From Gigaspora rosea (Eukaryota > Glomeromycota > Glomeromycetes > Diversisporales > Gigasporaceae), in the NCBI GenBank assembly GCA_003550325.1, contig QKWP01000099.1, positions 371,530 through 435,529 on the forward strand: 64,000 nucleotides of DNA, written 5' to 3'. Numbering within the stretch: the stretch's first letter is position 1; each line of letters begins with the position of its first letter. A program made the translations under genes and the position numbers. The notes beneath the pieces were generated by a model. That model was not told the origin of the DNA, searched no databases, and saw only the letters and a program-made list of their open reading frames with translations. Positions 22,946-35,079 of this stretch are shown piece by piece.

Positions 22946-24095
22946 TTATATTTTTCTCTCGTGGTAGGGCTTTAATAACCTTCTATTTATAGGAGTTGCA
23001 AGAACTTTTTCATCTAATTCTCGGTGCTTATAGGCGCCATTGGTGAGTACAGCATGTATATAGTACGGACCCTTCCATTTAGGTTCAAATTTGTAGCTTC
23101 GAGTTCCCATTATTCGTGCATTGTAAACGAGCACTTTATCACCTATGGCGTAGCAGGGGGTGGCAATGATTTGTTGGTCGTATTGTGCCTTCTGTTTGTT
23201 TTGAGCAGCCTGTATTTGCCGCACTGCCTCCTCGCAGGCCCATTGTAGGTCATGTTCGACTTCATATATTCGCTGAATTTTTGTCCCATGGAGTAGGTCT
23301 GAGGAATCACTAGAGTTTAAGGGTAGCTTGGCCTTTCTCCCATATACCAGGTAGAAAGGTGTTTCAAGGGTGGAAGTTTGCTTGGCAGTCCGATATGCAA
23401 ATAGGATGGGCGCTATGAGCAAGTCCCAATCCTGCACATTCTCTATCAACTGAGCCAGAGAGCTACATAGGGTCTTGTTGAACCGCTCTACCAACCCGTT
23501 AGTCTGCGGGTGGTACAGGATGGAGTAGTAGTGGGTCACTGATAGTTCAGCCAGTAGTTCGTCAATAAGGCGGTTACGGAAATGTGACCCTCTATCGGAC
23601 AATATGCTTTGAGGACACCCATATCAGCAGATTATTTCTTCATAGATAAATTTAGTTACCTCCCTAGCATCATCTTTGGTATAGCACGAGCTTCAGGCCA
23701 CTTAGTCATATAGTCAGTGGCTACCACGATATACTGGTTGGTACGAGGGGTAACCGGTAGTGGTACTACTATATCAATTCCGATCATGTAGAACGGAGCC
23801 TTACCGGTATCAGGTGTAAAGGTTCACATGCTCTCCGAGCTCCGTGTTTTTGGCAACTTTCACAAGTCTTGACATACTCCCGTATGTCGTGGTATATTTT
23901 TGGCCAGTAGTAATCATTGCGCAGTTTATTGAACATGATATCCTTTCCGAAATGTGCACCCAAGGGGTGATCATGGATGAGAGCAAGGATGATATCTACT
24001 TCTCCCTCCTGGAGGACTTTGATTAATTTCTTCTTTTGATTTTTTCTGTATAAGGCTCCTTTTTCTAATTGAAAGAATCGACTTTGCTTCTTCAA
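22946..24095 (-). pseudogene. Integrase region, element 2
   Basis: The zinc-binding domain at about 23784-24095 has HDHPLGAHFGKDIMFNKLRN, YYWPKIYHDIREYVKTC and CQKHG. The catalytic core is split near 23600-23780. The frame from 23602 to 22946 has SDRGSHFRN (second Asp), NGLVERFNKTLC (Glu) and the C-terminal FEPKWKGPYYIHAVLTNGAYK. Breaks between 23602 and 23784 (CSSW-like scrambled frames around the first Asp) disable it. Confidence 0.87.
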
Positions 24096-24412
24096 GCGCC
24101 TTTGCTGTGGTTCATCAAAGTGGGAGGGGTACTGGCGATGCTAAAGGTAATTCTTCACCGCTTGATACAAGGATGGTTCCATAATTTATATCAATACAAT
24201 TTCCTATACTTTTTTTGTATGCCAGGATACCGACAACCTGGTCTGAATTGAGCTTAGTATCGGGTTTCGAACTCAGAGGTATCTTTTTTTTTTTTTTGGG
24301 TGTTTTTCTTTTTCACCACCCTTGACTAACTTAGAGTTTAGGACTTCTTCTTTGGGTTATCTTCCTAGTTGCTTCCTCTTCTAGTTCAGCTTCTCGCCGA
24401 TATGGCTTCCGG

Positions 24413-25012
24413 AGGACCCCGAACAATATATATAGAGGTTACATTGAAATTTTGGCTAAAAAGGTTACTTTTTTTACAAAAATGTTATATTTGAAAAGTG
24501 GATATTGGTCAAAAGGTTACATTTAAAAGTGGATAAAAGCTTTTAATGTTATATTATTAAAAGTGGGGATAAAATTAATAAGTTTTAAATAGGTTGTATT
24601 TAAAATTTGGATAAAGAAAAAATTTTTTAAAAAAACCTTTTTTTGAAAAATTTTTTTTTAAGAAAAATTTTTTTTTGGAAAAACTTTTTTTTTGAGATAA
24701 ATTTTTTTTTGAGAAAAATTTTTTTTTGAGAAAAATTTTTTTTGAGAACTTTTTTTTTGAGAAAAATTTTTTTTAAGAAAAATTTTTTTTTAAGAAAAAT
24801 TTTTTTTGGAAAAAATTTTTTTGAGAAAAAAATTTTTTTTGAAAAAATTTTTTAAAAAAAGTATTGTTATATTTAATATTTGGTTAAAATTTATTAAATA
24901 TTAAAGCTTATATGTAAAATATGGTTAATTAGCTCTAATAAAAAGTGGATAAAAATTTTAAAAAGTTTATATTAAAGCTAATGTAACCTCTATATGTATT
25001 GTTCGGGGTCCT
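24413..25012. mobile_element. AGGACCCC-family TIR element, 600 bp
   Basis: Starts AGGACCCCGAACAATATATA and ends with its inverse (TATGTATTGTTCGGGGTCCT), with TIRs of about 31 bp including GAGGTTACA. An exact 8-bp target duplication GCTTCCGG lies at 24405-24412 and 25013-25020. The interior is made of repeated GAGAAAAATTTTTTTT units. It sits inside the pol region of element 2, so it is younger. Relatives are at 46629 and 61994. An 8-bp duplication suggests hAT or a P-like superfamily. Confidence 0.9.
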
Positions 25013-25265
25013 GCTTCCGGTAGGTACGTGAGGCGCTGTATCCAAAATATTCTTGCTTTGGAAAGACTGTAATGGCACTAATGGTTTCCTTTAGCGTATA
25101 GAAGGTGAGTCATATGGTAGTTGTTTCTCTTAAGTTTTTAAGTGCAATAATAGTCTAACTTTAATTTACTAATAATCAAAGTTTGGTTAGATAGAGCCCC
25201 TCTACTCGCCCTATCTCATCCCGATCAACCAGCTCTAATATCGGATCTGTTATATTTGGTATGTA

Positions 25266-25364
25266 TATAGGTATGTATATTTATATATATATATATATAT
25301 TTTTTATTTTTTTATTTTTTTTTTATTTTTTTTTTTTTATTTTTATTTTTATTTTTTTTTTACG
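25266..25364. repeat. TA and T-rich microsatellite
   Basis: A TATATA run passes into TTTTTATTTTT repeats inside the element-2 spacer. Confidence 0.85.
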
Positions 25365-25416
25365 GAGAGTCACACCGATTCCAACCTATCTCTTCATCAG
25401 AGGTGGATACATCTTC

Positions 25417-25791
25417 TTATGACATATATCCATCGTCAGTAATGGCTAGAGCATGTATATCCCATTCACTAGGTGGGTATGCGGGGTAAATACGAGGTGG
25501 GCCTGCAATAACATGATAATCTTCACTACTTTCAAACTCGAGCAGGTGTCCTCTCTCTTCTTCTTCTTCACTCCATGAGGATATATTGATAAGATACGTT
25601 TCATCCATGTCACTGCCAGAGGTAGAATCTGTATTGGAGATATCGATCACATGGTACCATACTCGCCCTACCCAGGTTGTTTTGGCCCACAGGTCTCTGG
25701 CGAGTTGCTGTAGCAGCTCTTCCCGATATCTTTCTGCTTGGAGTTGGCTATTGGTAATTTCTTTATAACTGGAGTATCCGGAATCTGCCAT
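25417..25791 (-). CDS. RNase H-integrase spacer ORF, element 2
   Basis: 124 codons from MADSGYSSYKEITNSQLQAE to ITDDGYMS. It has a Gln/Glu-rich helix, then an acidic Ser/Glu stretch (SWSEEEEERGH) and a Pro/Tyr-rich end. No domain was recognised. It occupies the place of the acidic linker in element 1, so it is probably part of the polyprotein rather than a separate gene. Confidence 0.5.
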   Translation of the reverse strand: MADSGYSSYKEITNSQLQAERYREELLQQLARDLWAKTTWVGRVWYHVIDISNTDSTSGSDMDETYLINISSWSEEEEERGHLLEFESSEDYHVIAGPPRIYPAYPPSEWDIHALAITDDGYMS

Positions 25792-25925
25792 TTCCTCACT
25801 ATCCCATCCTGTCCACTCATTTATAGTGGCCGACCCTTCTTTTATTTCTACATTTCATCCTGCAAAGTCCATTTGCTTGGTGGGCCAGCCGTTTATTTTT
25901 TATTCTATTCAGTCGAAGAGTTTTC

Positions 25926-26590
25926 TCAGGACACTTGGAAAATCTCTACTTCTGGTTCAGTTAACGCGGTCACGGGTTTGCTGATAGGCCCTTTCATGGG
26001 GTTTCTGGGACCAATAATATTGGTGTGAGGGTCGATTTTCACAAGTGAGTCTTCAATCATTCTTGATAGAGCATTCGCATTACGATGTACTCTTCCGGCA
26101 TAGTGTACTATAGTGAAATTATAGGGCTGTAGCTGCAGTATCCACCTGGCCCTACGACCTTTGAGAGCTGATTTTTGTAGCCATTTTAGGGCGGAATGGT
26201 CAGTGACAACCACAAAGAGTTATAGCCTAAGTAGTAATAAAAATATTCTATGGCCCACACCACAGCATAACACTCTAATTCCATAGCAGCGTAGTTTCTT
26301 TCTGGTCGAGTAAGACTTTTGCTTGCATAAGCTATAACATATTCCCTCTTATGCTTGTCCTTTTGGGCTAATACTGCGCCCAGGCCGATACCCGAGGCAT
26401 CAGTATGTAGGTAAAATATTTGACTGAAATCGGGATACCGCAATATGGGGGCCGATATCAGGTGATTTTTCAATTCCTTAAAAGCCTTTTCTTGGGCTTG
26501 TTTCCACTCATACTCTACTCCTTTCTCTAACAGTTGGTGTAATGGTTTGGCTATGGTTGCAAACTAGTGGATAAATCGCCGGTAATAAGA
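25926..26590 (-). pseudogene. RNase H region, element 2
   Basis: YPDFSQIFYLHTDASGIGLG, GAVLAQKDKHKREYVIAYAS, then ELECYAVVWAIEYFYYYLG in the frame 26473-26186. [21 protein letters not shown] and NANALSRM follow in the next frame to 25926. One frameshift near 26205 separates the halves. Confidence 0.87.
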
Positions 26591-27260
26591 GGCGAGACCG
26601 ATGAACCCTCGGAGCGTCCTTAAGTTGGTAGGGTAGAGAACTCCTTTACTTTAATAACCTTATCAAAGTCAGGCCGTATACCATTCTTACTTACTACGTG
26701 ACCTAAAAATTTTATTTCTTTACAAAATAGGTCACACTTCTCCAAATTCAGCTTTAGTCCTGCTGTACGAATTTTAATTAAGACTTTTTGGAGATGCTCC
26801 AGGTGCTTTTTGAATATAGAAGAGTATATAATTATATCGTCGAGGTAGACTGCAACATGGTGACCAATATACTCGTGGAGCACATGATTCATAGTCCTCT
26901 GAAATGTAGCTGGGCATTACATAAACCAAAAGGCATAACCTTAAAGGCATATACCCCTTGCTTGGTTATGAATGCCATTTTTTCTTGGTCACTAGGCTGC
27001 ACTCCGATTTGCCAGTAGCCACTAGCTAGGTAAAGACTGGAAACTGTTAAGCCATTCCAAATACTTCCAGTAGATCATTGATCTGTGGTAAAGGATAAGC
27101 ATCCTTTTTTGTTACGGAGTTTAGCTTATGATAATCGATGCTAACCTTAATTTTCCATTTTTCTTTGGGACTATAACCACGGGGAGGTTCACGGGCTTTT
27201 AATTTTATATATTAGCCCCTTCTTAAATAATTTTTCAATTTCTTTTTGTAGAAATGCTTG
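26591..27260 (-). pseudogene. Reverse transcriptase region, element 2
   Basis: The catalytic motif VYLDDIIIYSS (about 26830-26860) lies in the frame 26892-26620, with KFLGHVVSKNGIRPDFDKVI downstream. Fingers and palm sequence between 27260 and 26892 is recognisable but broken by several stops. Confidence 0.85.
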
Positions 27261-28109
27261 TGCATCCGGCGCCATATGATGAGCGGTCTGTTTTATAGGT
27301 CTTGCGTCACCGGTATCAATTTCGTGTTGGACCTCAGCAGCGTAATCTAGCTCATCAGGATGACTTGGGAATAAGTCCCGATAATCTTTTATGAAGCGTG
27401 CTGCTGCTTTTTTTTGTATTTTATCCACATCTGCTTCCGATATTAATTGTTCAACTGTATTCCTAGGGGTCATATCAATATTGGTATGATCAGAAGTGGG
27501 TAACTCCTCAAGGTCGGTAAAATATATAGCAGGGTTGGACACTTCATCATACAGAGACAGGCATGGAGTCTTCATATTATTGGTATGGTAGCTTTCTACC
27601 TCTTCTATATCTTCTTCTTCGTATGTATCGAAGAAATCTTCTCCGTCCCTGACTACAGGTTCTTCTGGGGGTTCCGATGGGCCTTCCCAGGTTTGGAAGA
27701 TAGGAATCTCAGCACCTTTCCCTAAGTAATAGAAAATGAGCTTATTTTCATCAAAGTGGATACGGGCTCTTATTTTCTGGAGCCAATCAATTCCTAAGAG
27801 CATAGTTTTGTCAGGGAATTCGATGATTTGGAAATTTGTAGGTATGAGAGTACTTCTAATGGCTAATTTGACACCAGATACCTTCCCTAAGGCACGTTTT
27901 TGAGTACCATCAGCCGTTACTACGACTGCTACAGATGCCTCCTGAATATAAAGGCCTAGCTTATCTAAAAGATTTTTGGACATAATACTAACAGCTGTGC
28001 TGGAGTCTACTATGGCCATTATTAGGTTATTTTTAAACCTTATATAGCACTTTGCTGCTGTAGTCTTGGTACTAGGTATAGGCTCGGCTAGGTTAGTTTC
28101 CTCGGGCAC
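27189..28109 (-). pseudogene. Protease and RT leader, element 2
   Basis: A 306-codon open stretch. AKCYIRFKNNLIMAIVDSST (about 28025) holds the protease Asp, but the usual Asp-Ser-Gly reads Asp-Ser-Ser. VTADGTQKRALG and LLGIDWLQKIRARI follow as the flap and second landmark. An acidic linker leads to QTAHHMAPDAQAFLQKEIEK at the start of RT. Confidence 0.82.
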
Positions 28110-29520
28110 TGGTATAGAGGCCGTCTAAGAGCTTGAGCTAGGTGCTGCCATTGTTTTGGGATTTGTAGCAACTGCCCATAGGTTGCATTGGCATGTTGGG
28201 ATAACATATCCCTTGTAATATTATATGGGGAAATCTGATCTACTACAGATGGTCCTCTCCTTGGGCTGGCTGCGGCTTCAGGCTGGGGTAGTTGTTGTGT
28301 CACCTCCATAGGAGTAGGATTGGTTACTTGGAGTGGATTATCTGGTTTATTAGCAGCCCTTTTCCCCAGTTTTTCTCCCAATTTGTCTCATTTTCGGGTC
28401 TCTCCTTCCGTTTGATGGCATAGAGCTCTTCCTCCTGATCAGGGTGATACAACTCATACAAATTGATAGTTCGAGGTCAACTATTTCTGGGTGGGCGTTA
28501 GTGGGCAGAGTCCTGGGGGTTTGACGCCTTTCGGAAAGGCAGTATCGGGCGATATGACCCCTCTCTCCACACTTGAAACAAGTCAATTCATTTTGGTTCG
28601 ATGGTCGAGTTGGGTATGTTCTATGTGATGGTGATGAGGTACCAACTTCAGTTTCTGCGGCGAGACTGGTCATTAGTTTAGCATAATTGGCTGCTATTTG
28701 TTCTATTTGTTGGGTTAATTCCTCTACTAAGGTTTGTTGGAACTCATTTTTCTTCTTATTTTTATAATAATTCCCAGCTTCAATTCTTCTGGCTGCGGTT
28801 ATAGCTTCGTCCAGATTTTTAGTGTCACCAAGAGAAATTAGGGCTGCGGTCTTCCCTTTTAGTCCCCAAGGAACATTCTTACTACATAGGTGTCCGGGAC
28901 TCTATGGTCTAGGTCAACCTTTTTTAACAGTATCTTAAATTTATGAGCGTACTTGTCAACCTTTTCACTTTCATCTTGTACCAGGGTATTCAACTCAATT
29001 TGCCATTGGTGTCTTCTTTCTGAGGTGGCGAAGCATTTTACAAAGGACTGCACGAAGCTGTCATTGGGGTTATGATCATCATCCCAATATAATAGGTCTT
29101 TCTTGGTATCATTATACCAGCTAGCTACAATTCCAGCTAGGTAGCCAGATGCTATACGAATTTTCCTTCCCTGGCCCCAATTATTAGCGTCAGTGGCTCA
29201 TTCAAAGGCTTCGATCCACTCAACAGGGTCTTCGTCATCTTCTCCTTTAAAGGTCTTCACATGTACTCAATTATTCTTCCTAGGGGTCAATGGGACATCA
29301 TGCATTGTGATATCTCTGAAAGCTTGGGCTATGTCACGTAGAAGATTCTGAGCCGATTGCGTTCTCTTTGCGGTTCTTCATCTTCTTCAGCCAATGGTTC
29401 ATAGGGCGGTACAGGTTGTTCTTTCTCGAAATTATCAATGTCTGATATTTTTTAGGCAATTAAACTTCTCAGGTATGCTTTGTTATTATTTTTGAATACA
29501 ATTTGCAGTACGTTTACCGA
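28110..29520 (-). pseudogene. gag of element 2 (broken)
   Basis: Frames at 28859-29053 (CFATSERRHQWQIELNTLVQ, YAHKFKILLKKVD) give the retroviral-type gag capsid signature. The frame at 28350-28673 has a complete CCHC zinc knuckle (CFKCGERGHIARYC). A Pro-rich linker follows at 28088-28381. Frameshifts and stops separate these pieces. Confidence 0.82.
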
Positions 29521-29539
29521 TATTAATTAGGGTAGTCTG

Positions 29540-29559
29540 ATCTCACAGTTACCACCAAT
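29540..29559 (-). promoter_or_regulatory. Primer binding site, element 2
   Basis: On the minus strand TTGGTGGTAACTGTGAGAT starts one base after the LTR. It matches the element-1 site at 18 of 19 positions. Confidence 0.6.
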
Positions 29560-30869
29560 TGTGAAAGACAAGGCTATCAGGTTAGATAATAAATACAACT
29601 AACAACACCACTAACTATCTAAAACAAATGTTCTATAAGCGTGCAAGACTTTAGATCCTCGATTTGGCAGGCAGAAAGAGGCGTGGAAGATTTGGTCCAG
29701 GTCTCGAAGGTCTGGTGGGTCTTGCTATGGCTTAGATAAATGAAGATAAGTATTTCTTTCCTTATTGTGTATAGTCATCTTGAAGTAGTTTAATCATACT
29801 TTTATATCTATCTCTTTAATCTAGGGTATAAGGTTATTAGGTTAAATATAATTAACATTCGGCAAGCTGATATTGATGCAGGTGATTAATCAATCAACAT
29901 TGGAGATTGATTGTTTGATATATTGGGTAATCAAAAGGGGTTAATCGATTAATATGTATATATATATCAGGTGATTAATTGGGTCTTTCTTTCTCTAAAT
30001 GGGTTATAAATGAAACTAGGTTCGAAATGCGGGTTATGTAGTAACAACTAAACAATACGACTTTAACAAAGGTAACAAAATGTCACAGGGTAAGTGTAAT
30101 AAGCGGTTTTACTATAACAATAGATTTAACAACAAGGGAAAACTTCTTAACACTTCTACTCTTATTTCGAAGGTTAGACTCAAGTATGTCTGAGTTATTC
30201 AAATTGAACTCTAACAGTTGTGAGTTGAGAGTTATCTTTATTGAAGCACAAAAAGGAGGGTCTTATATACTTTTTACCCTCTTAATAAATACATTGTTTT
30301 TAGACTATCTATACTAACTCTATTGAATCTTTCTTTATCATACGATTTCATGACCTCATTTCTTTGAGGCGTAAGGTAGAGGCAGCTTTTCCAAGCCTCG
30401 AGATGTAAGTATTGGGGAAAACATCTTCGTCTTAATACTATAATTCCATCTTCAATTCACCGTTAACCCACCGTGTATCTATACTATGACGTGAGCGAAA
30501 CTATAACTAGGCTAAGTACATTGTTTACAAAAAGGGGTATAAACAAACATTGGCAGCTAAATGCCAAGGGCATAAACTAGTTTCATCTATGTGGGCTAAG
30601 CTAACATGTGTGAATCTATTATTTACTAAAGGGGAAATAAACAAACAAGTGCAGCAAAATACCAAGGGCACAAACTGTATTGTGGCCCTGGCATACGCAG
30701 TTACCATGTGCTCATGCCAGAAATCACTGCGGCGTTACCTGGGGCTATGCTAACCTTTCATGACTGTGGCGTGATTTCGGAAGAAATCATACGATCATAC
30801 GATATAACTATTGGGAGAATCTCCTAGATAACCAAATAATTGAAAAAACTTGAGGCGTAGCCCATCACA
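29560..30869 (-). repeat. 5' LTR of element 2
   Basis: 1310 bp. Includes the 33-bp block (GCGTGCAAGACTTTAG...) missing from the other LTR. Confidence 0.92.
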
Positions 30870-31911
30870 GCGTACAACAAACATATATATATCTGATACT
30901 GTATTTGTAATGACCTTAATCCTATCTTAAATTTAATATACAAATGTCGCAACTACTTGTACGTTTCTCTAATGATTTTGCGCAACTGCTAAAAGTAAAT
31001 ATAATTATAACGTTATAGTTAAAGTTGGCCAGAAAACTTTTAAGTTACATTCACTAGTTTTATATCAATGTTCATCATTTTTTCATCAAGAATTAACAAC
31101 CACAACCAAAAAGGATAATATTATTGAAATTACTTTAACTGATATTACTGTTGAAGCTTTTAAAATTTTAATAAGTAAGTTGTTTACTTTTATTTATTAT
31201 AGTTAGATTATCACGATAAATTAATTATTATAAAATATATTACATCAATACTTTAAATTAAACATTAGAGTTATTGCTTAAGTTGGATGCTAGGTTTTAG
31301 GTTGAGAAAATTTTACATAGTAATGTATCCAAATACAAATAATTTTAGCATTTTTTGAAAAGTAGAATATTTAATGAGGAAAGTCGTATTTATATTAAAA
31401 ACTAATTAAAGGTCTTTTAATATAGATATATTTACACTGGTACAATCTTATTAGAAGGTGATAAAGAACCTACTATATTTAATCTTTTAGTTCCATCCAG
31501 CAAATTAGGTCTAGCAGAATTAATTGAATACATTAAGTCTTATCTTATTGATAACAAAGCATCTTGGCTTAGATTGAAATTTATCAAAGTTTATTCTACC
31601 AGTTTTAAGATAATAATTTTAAGGCTTTGCAAATTTTTTGCACTGATATCCTCGCAAATCATCCTAACATCATATTAGCTTCTGACGAATTTACTTCTAT
31701 TCAAAAAAAATGCATTGATAAATCTTTTAAAAAGATTTGATTTACAAATTGAGGAATCAGAAATTTGGGATAAAGTTATTCAATGGGGAAAAGAACAAAC
31801 TTCAGATCTACCTTCTAATCTCAAACAATGGACTGAAAAGAATTTTTAGATTTAAAAACTACACTTAATTAATGTATTCCTTTAATTATATATTTTCAAA
31901 TGCCTGGAAAA

Positions 31912-32049
31912 GATATTGTGCCAAAGGTTAAACCATATCGACACATTCTTGGATTAAACTTATAGGATGATATTTCAAAAGATATTGTGGCAAAGGTTAA
32001 ACCTTATCGACAAATTCTTGGATTAAACTTATGGGATGATATTTCAACA
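31912..32049 (+). repeat. 69-bp in-frame tandem duplication
   Basis: GATATTGTGCCAAAGGTTAA at 31912 recurs at 31981 as GATATTGTGGCAAAGGTTAA and stays parallel through GGATGATATTTCAA. 69 bp is 23 codons. Confidence 0.9.
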
Positions 32050-32157
32050 AAAATTATGGATCCAATGCATCCATTTCTTCAACTGTTTTACCAGCTTGTA
32101 AAAAAATTCCTGTTCAACTTCCTGTTTGTGAAGTTCATTTTATTAATCCATCATCTA

Positions 32158-32333
32158 CAGTCAGACCCCCCTAAATGCTACCCCCCTAAATGCAATACCT
32201 CTCTAAATGCACATCTTTTTTTGGGCCCAACTAATATTACATCTATAGATTTTTACCTCCCTAAATGCAATACCTCTCTAAATGCATGTGACAGAGCTGG
32301 TCCCGACGACGTGCATTTAGGGAGGTCTGACTA
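32158..32333. mobile_element. Tc1/mariner-type MITE (176 bp)
   Basis: The left end CAGTCAGACCCCCCTAAATG is matched by the inverse of the right end (GCATTTAGGGAGGTCTGACTA). TA flanks both sides (32156-32157, 32334-32335). The TLDc reading is continuous across it (NPSS before, IINDKHFAEISS after) if the element and one TA are left out. The interior repeats CCCTAAATGCAATACCTCTC. Confidence 0.8.
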
Positions 32334-32859
32334 TATTATTAATGATAAACATTTTGCAGAAATTTCATCCTGAATTGACCATCATCCGTCAAAATATGAT
32401 ATTACAGAAATACCTTATAAGTTTAATTTACTTCTTAGAGGAAGCAGAGATGGATTTACTCATGAAACATTTCATCGACTATGCGATAATATACCTGGCA
32501 CCGTGGTTGTTATAAAAGCTAATGGTACAAACGAAATACTTGGTGGATATAATCGCTTAATCTGGATGTCTAATGATCTTTCTGAATGGCTTTCGACAAT
32601 TAAATGGCTTTTGACAACAGATAGTTTTATTTTTTCTTTGAAAACCCCAAATTTACCAAATTTCATCCTTAGTAGAATTCATGCAAAATTTGCAATTGGA
32701 TGGCATAGTCCAATTTTTGGTGGTTTCTTTTTTATACAAGATGCCAGTAAGAAATGGTAGTATGTTCATAAAGATGCAAATTACGAAAAACGACTTAGAT
32801 CTGATAATACTAATCTCTTAATTGATGAATTTGAAGTATTTCAAGTCTTGAAAAACTGA

Positions 32860-33696
32860 TTTGAATTTTAAACATATGATCAAAAGATATTGAGAACCTT
32901 TTCTGAATATATATTTAGAGATAATTTTGATGGTGTTATTAGAAATTTAGGATTCTCTAGTATATTCCAAGATACAATTTTTTAATGATTGAAATAGTGT
33001 ACAAGTATTATAATGTAATTTTTGCTATTCTAAATAAATTAATTACACTATTAAGTGCATTATTAAGATTTGCTCACGTATGATTTTTACTGTGATGTTA
33101 ATAATCATAGTGATGCATGATAAATCAAAATAAAGACTTTAGTTAATGATCGAGCAACTTTTATGACTCATTAAGCGTTATCGAAATTTTGCAAATATAG
33201 AAAATAGTAAGCAACATAAGGCCAACTACGTCTATTTTTTATTTATATATTTTACCAATTCCATATATGATTATACAATGTGTCAAAGGTAAAAAATATG
33301 ATGTATTATAGGTTCTCCAATATTTATTTATGAGAAACTTAAAAAAATATAACACTATTTAATCTAATAATTATAAAGTTTTGATAATCTAGTGCCAAAA
33401 TATATATATACAATATTTGAAGTAAATGTTTTTTGACCGAATTGATAAGATTATTGGACGTCTATACAATTTAACTCTGTTATCTATGTGTCTCATATCT
33501 TATTTATCTTGCGTTTAATCGATGAAAATTGTTTCACTAATAAAGCTAAATATTTTCTGATGCATTTTTCGAAACATTTCATTTTCATCAAATACGACAC
33601 TCGAAGCCGCTTTGAGGAATGCATTTGGAAATTGTATATTTAAAAAGTACGTTTGTGTATTATACTTTGGTTATTTAATAGATTTTATTCTGATTA
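32860..33696. other. AT-rich DNA, nothing recognised
   Basis: No convincing ORF or repeat. Confidence 0.6.
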
Positions 33697-34582
33697 ATTT
33701 TAGCTAGGGTGCGGGACGGGTCGGGTTCATTTAAACCTGACCCGAACCTGATTAAAACCCGACCCGTACCCGACCCGTCATAAAAATTTTTTATTGGGTT
33801 TGGGTCAGATCCATTCCAAAACCCGACCCAACCCGTCTCTGACCCGACCAAACACGATCATTTTTATGCTCGCATAAATTTGATCAAGAATGTGTGAAAA
33901 GTAACTAGACAGTAGCTAATTACTATAATTATTATTTTAATTGGGGTAACTGCGCGACGCAGTCGCACTAAAACCAGGAATATTATATGTATAAGTACAT
34001 CTTAATATTAATATTTTCTAAAATAGAAGATTACTTACATTATTCTGTTTTCTTTTTTAATAAAATTGGGTAAATCGAATAAATTGGATAAGATACCAGA
34101 AATGTAGTTATGCCGGAGCGTATGGTTAACACATCTAGAATGGTGTCAGCAAAATCTTGCATTTGATTAGGCGTATGTTGATGTGCTGTGCTAGTAAATA
34201 CTGTTATATGAGCATACCAAGTTGGCCATAATATTATATGAAACGAAATCAGGTGTAGCAACCAATAACGGTTTTATTTGGCAGACAAAAGTTCCGAAGG
34301 ATCATAGGGTGATCGTTTTTACATGACACAATTAACAGGCATCTGGTTTTGAATTTAATTTGTTAAACTGGACCACGAAGGGGCTCAGGTTGCAAGCACT
34401 AGTACTCCGAATGGGTCAGTTCGGGTCGGGTTATAGCCAATCCGAATCCGACCCGAAATTTCGAGTCAGGTCAGGTTTAAAACTTTCGGGTTAGCACTTC
34501 AACCCGACCCGACCCTGACCCGACTCGACCCGACTCAAACCTACCCGAATTTTAAGCCCAACATGCTGAAGTTTTAAAAAAA

Positions 34583-34955
34583 TAAAATTTTGGCCTTAGA
34601 TGTAATAAAAAAAAATGTGTGGCCTTAAATGTGAATAAAAAAAAAATTGCATGACCTTAGATGTGAATAAAAAAAAATNAAAAATTGCATGACCTTAGAT
34701 GTGAATAAAAAAAAATTACGTGACCTTAGATGTTAATAAAAAAAATTGCGTGACCTTAGATGTGAATAAAAAAAAAAATACGTGACCTTAGATGTGAATA
34801 AAAAAAAAAGTTTTCGTTTCGTGATCTTAGATGTGAACATAAAAAAAAACTTGCGTGATCTTAGATGTGAAATGTGAACATAAAAAAAAAATTGCGTGAG
34901 CTTAGATGTGAACATAAAATAAAAAAAAGAAAAAATTGCGTGACCTTTGATGTAA
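34583..34955. repeat. About 32-bp tandem repeat, roughly 10 copies
   Basis: The unit is GTGACCTTAGATGTGAATAA plus an A run and TTGC. Copy length varies through the A runs. Position 34679 is an N, the only undetermined base noticed. Confidence 0.9.
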
Positions 34956-35079
34956 AAAAAATTATTATTCATCGTGTCACTCCTGATTGACCAATTACAT
35001 TGTTTGTTTTGATTTTAAATTAAACAAAACAAATAACGGCCGGACTAAGATTAGGATTAACGTTTGGTAGATGCAATAA

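Larger units (their letters stand above)
20375..30869 (-). mobile_element. Ty3/gypsy LTR retrotransposon 2
   Basis: About 10.5 kb, transcribed on the minus strand, with LTRs of about 1.3 kb at both ends (TGTGAAAG...CATCACA on the plus strand). GCGT flanks both sides (20371-20374, 30870-30873), a 4-bp target duplication. The order on the minus strand is gag, protease, RT, RNase H, spacer ORF, integrase, extra ORF. The family differs from element 1 in LTR sequence and length. It contains a younger 600-bp DNA element at 24413-25012. Confidence 0.92.
30944..32859 (+). pseudogene. BTB-BACK-TLDc domain protein pseudogene
   Basis: ATG at 30944 (MSQLLVRFSNDFAQLLK) resembles the BTB start of the large Glomeromycotina BTB family. 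BACK-like and linker sequence follows (near 31690-31850). A duplicated block with VKPYRQILGLNLWDDIS comes next. The C-terminal TLDc domain is FNLLLRGSRDGFTHETFHRL, then GTNEILGGYNRLIW, DSFIFSL and a final DEFEVFQVLKN. Many frameshifts, a TGA near 32370, a 69-bp tandem duplication and a 176-bp MITE disable it. Family members are thought to be adaptors for cullin-type ligases or oxidative-stress factors; here only the remains are seen. Confidence 0.8.

Noticed and set aside
34583..34955. Possible CRISPR-like array
   Set aside because: The repeats are contiguous with A-run length changes and no unique spacers, in a eukaryotic context. It is an ordinary tandem repeat.
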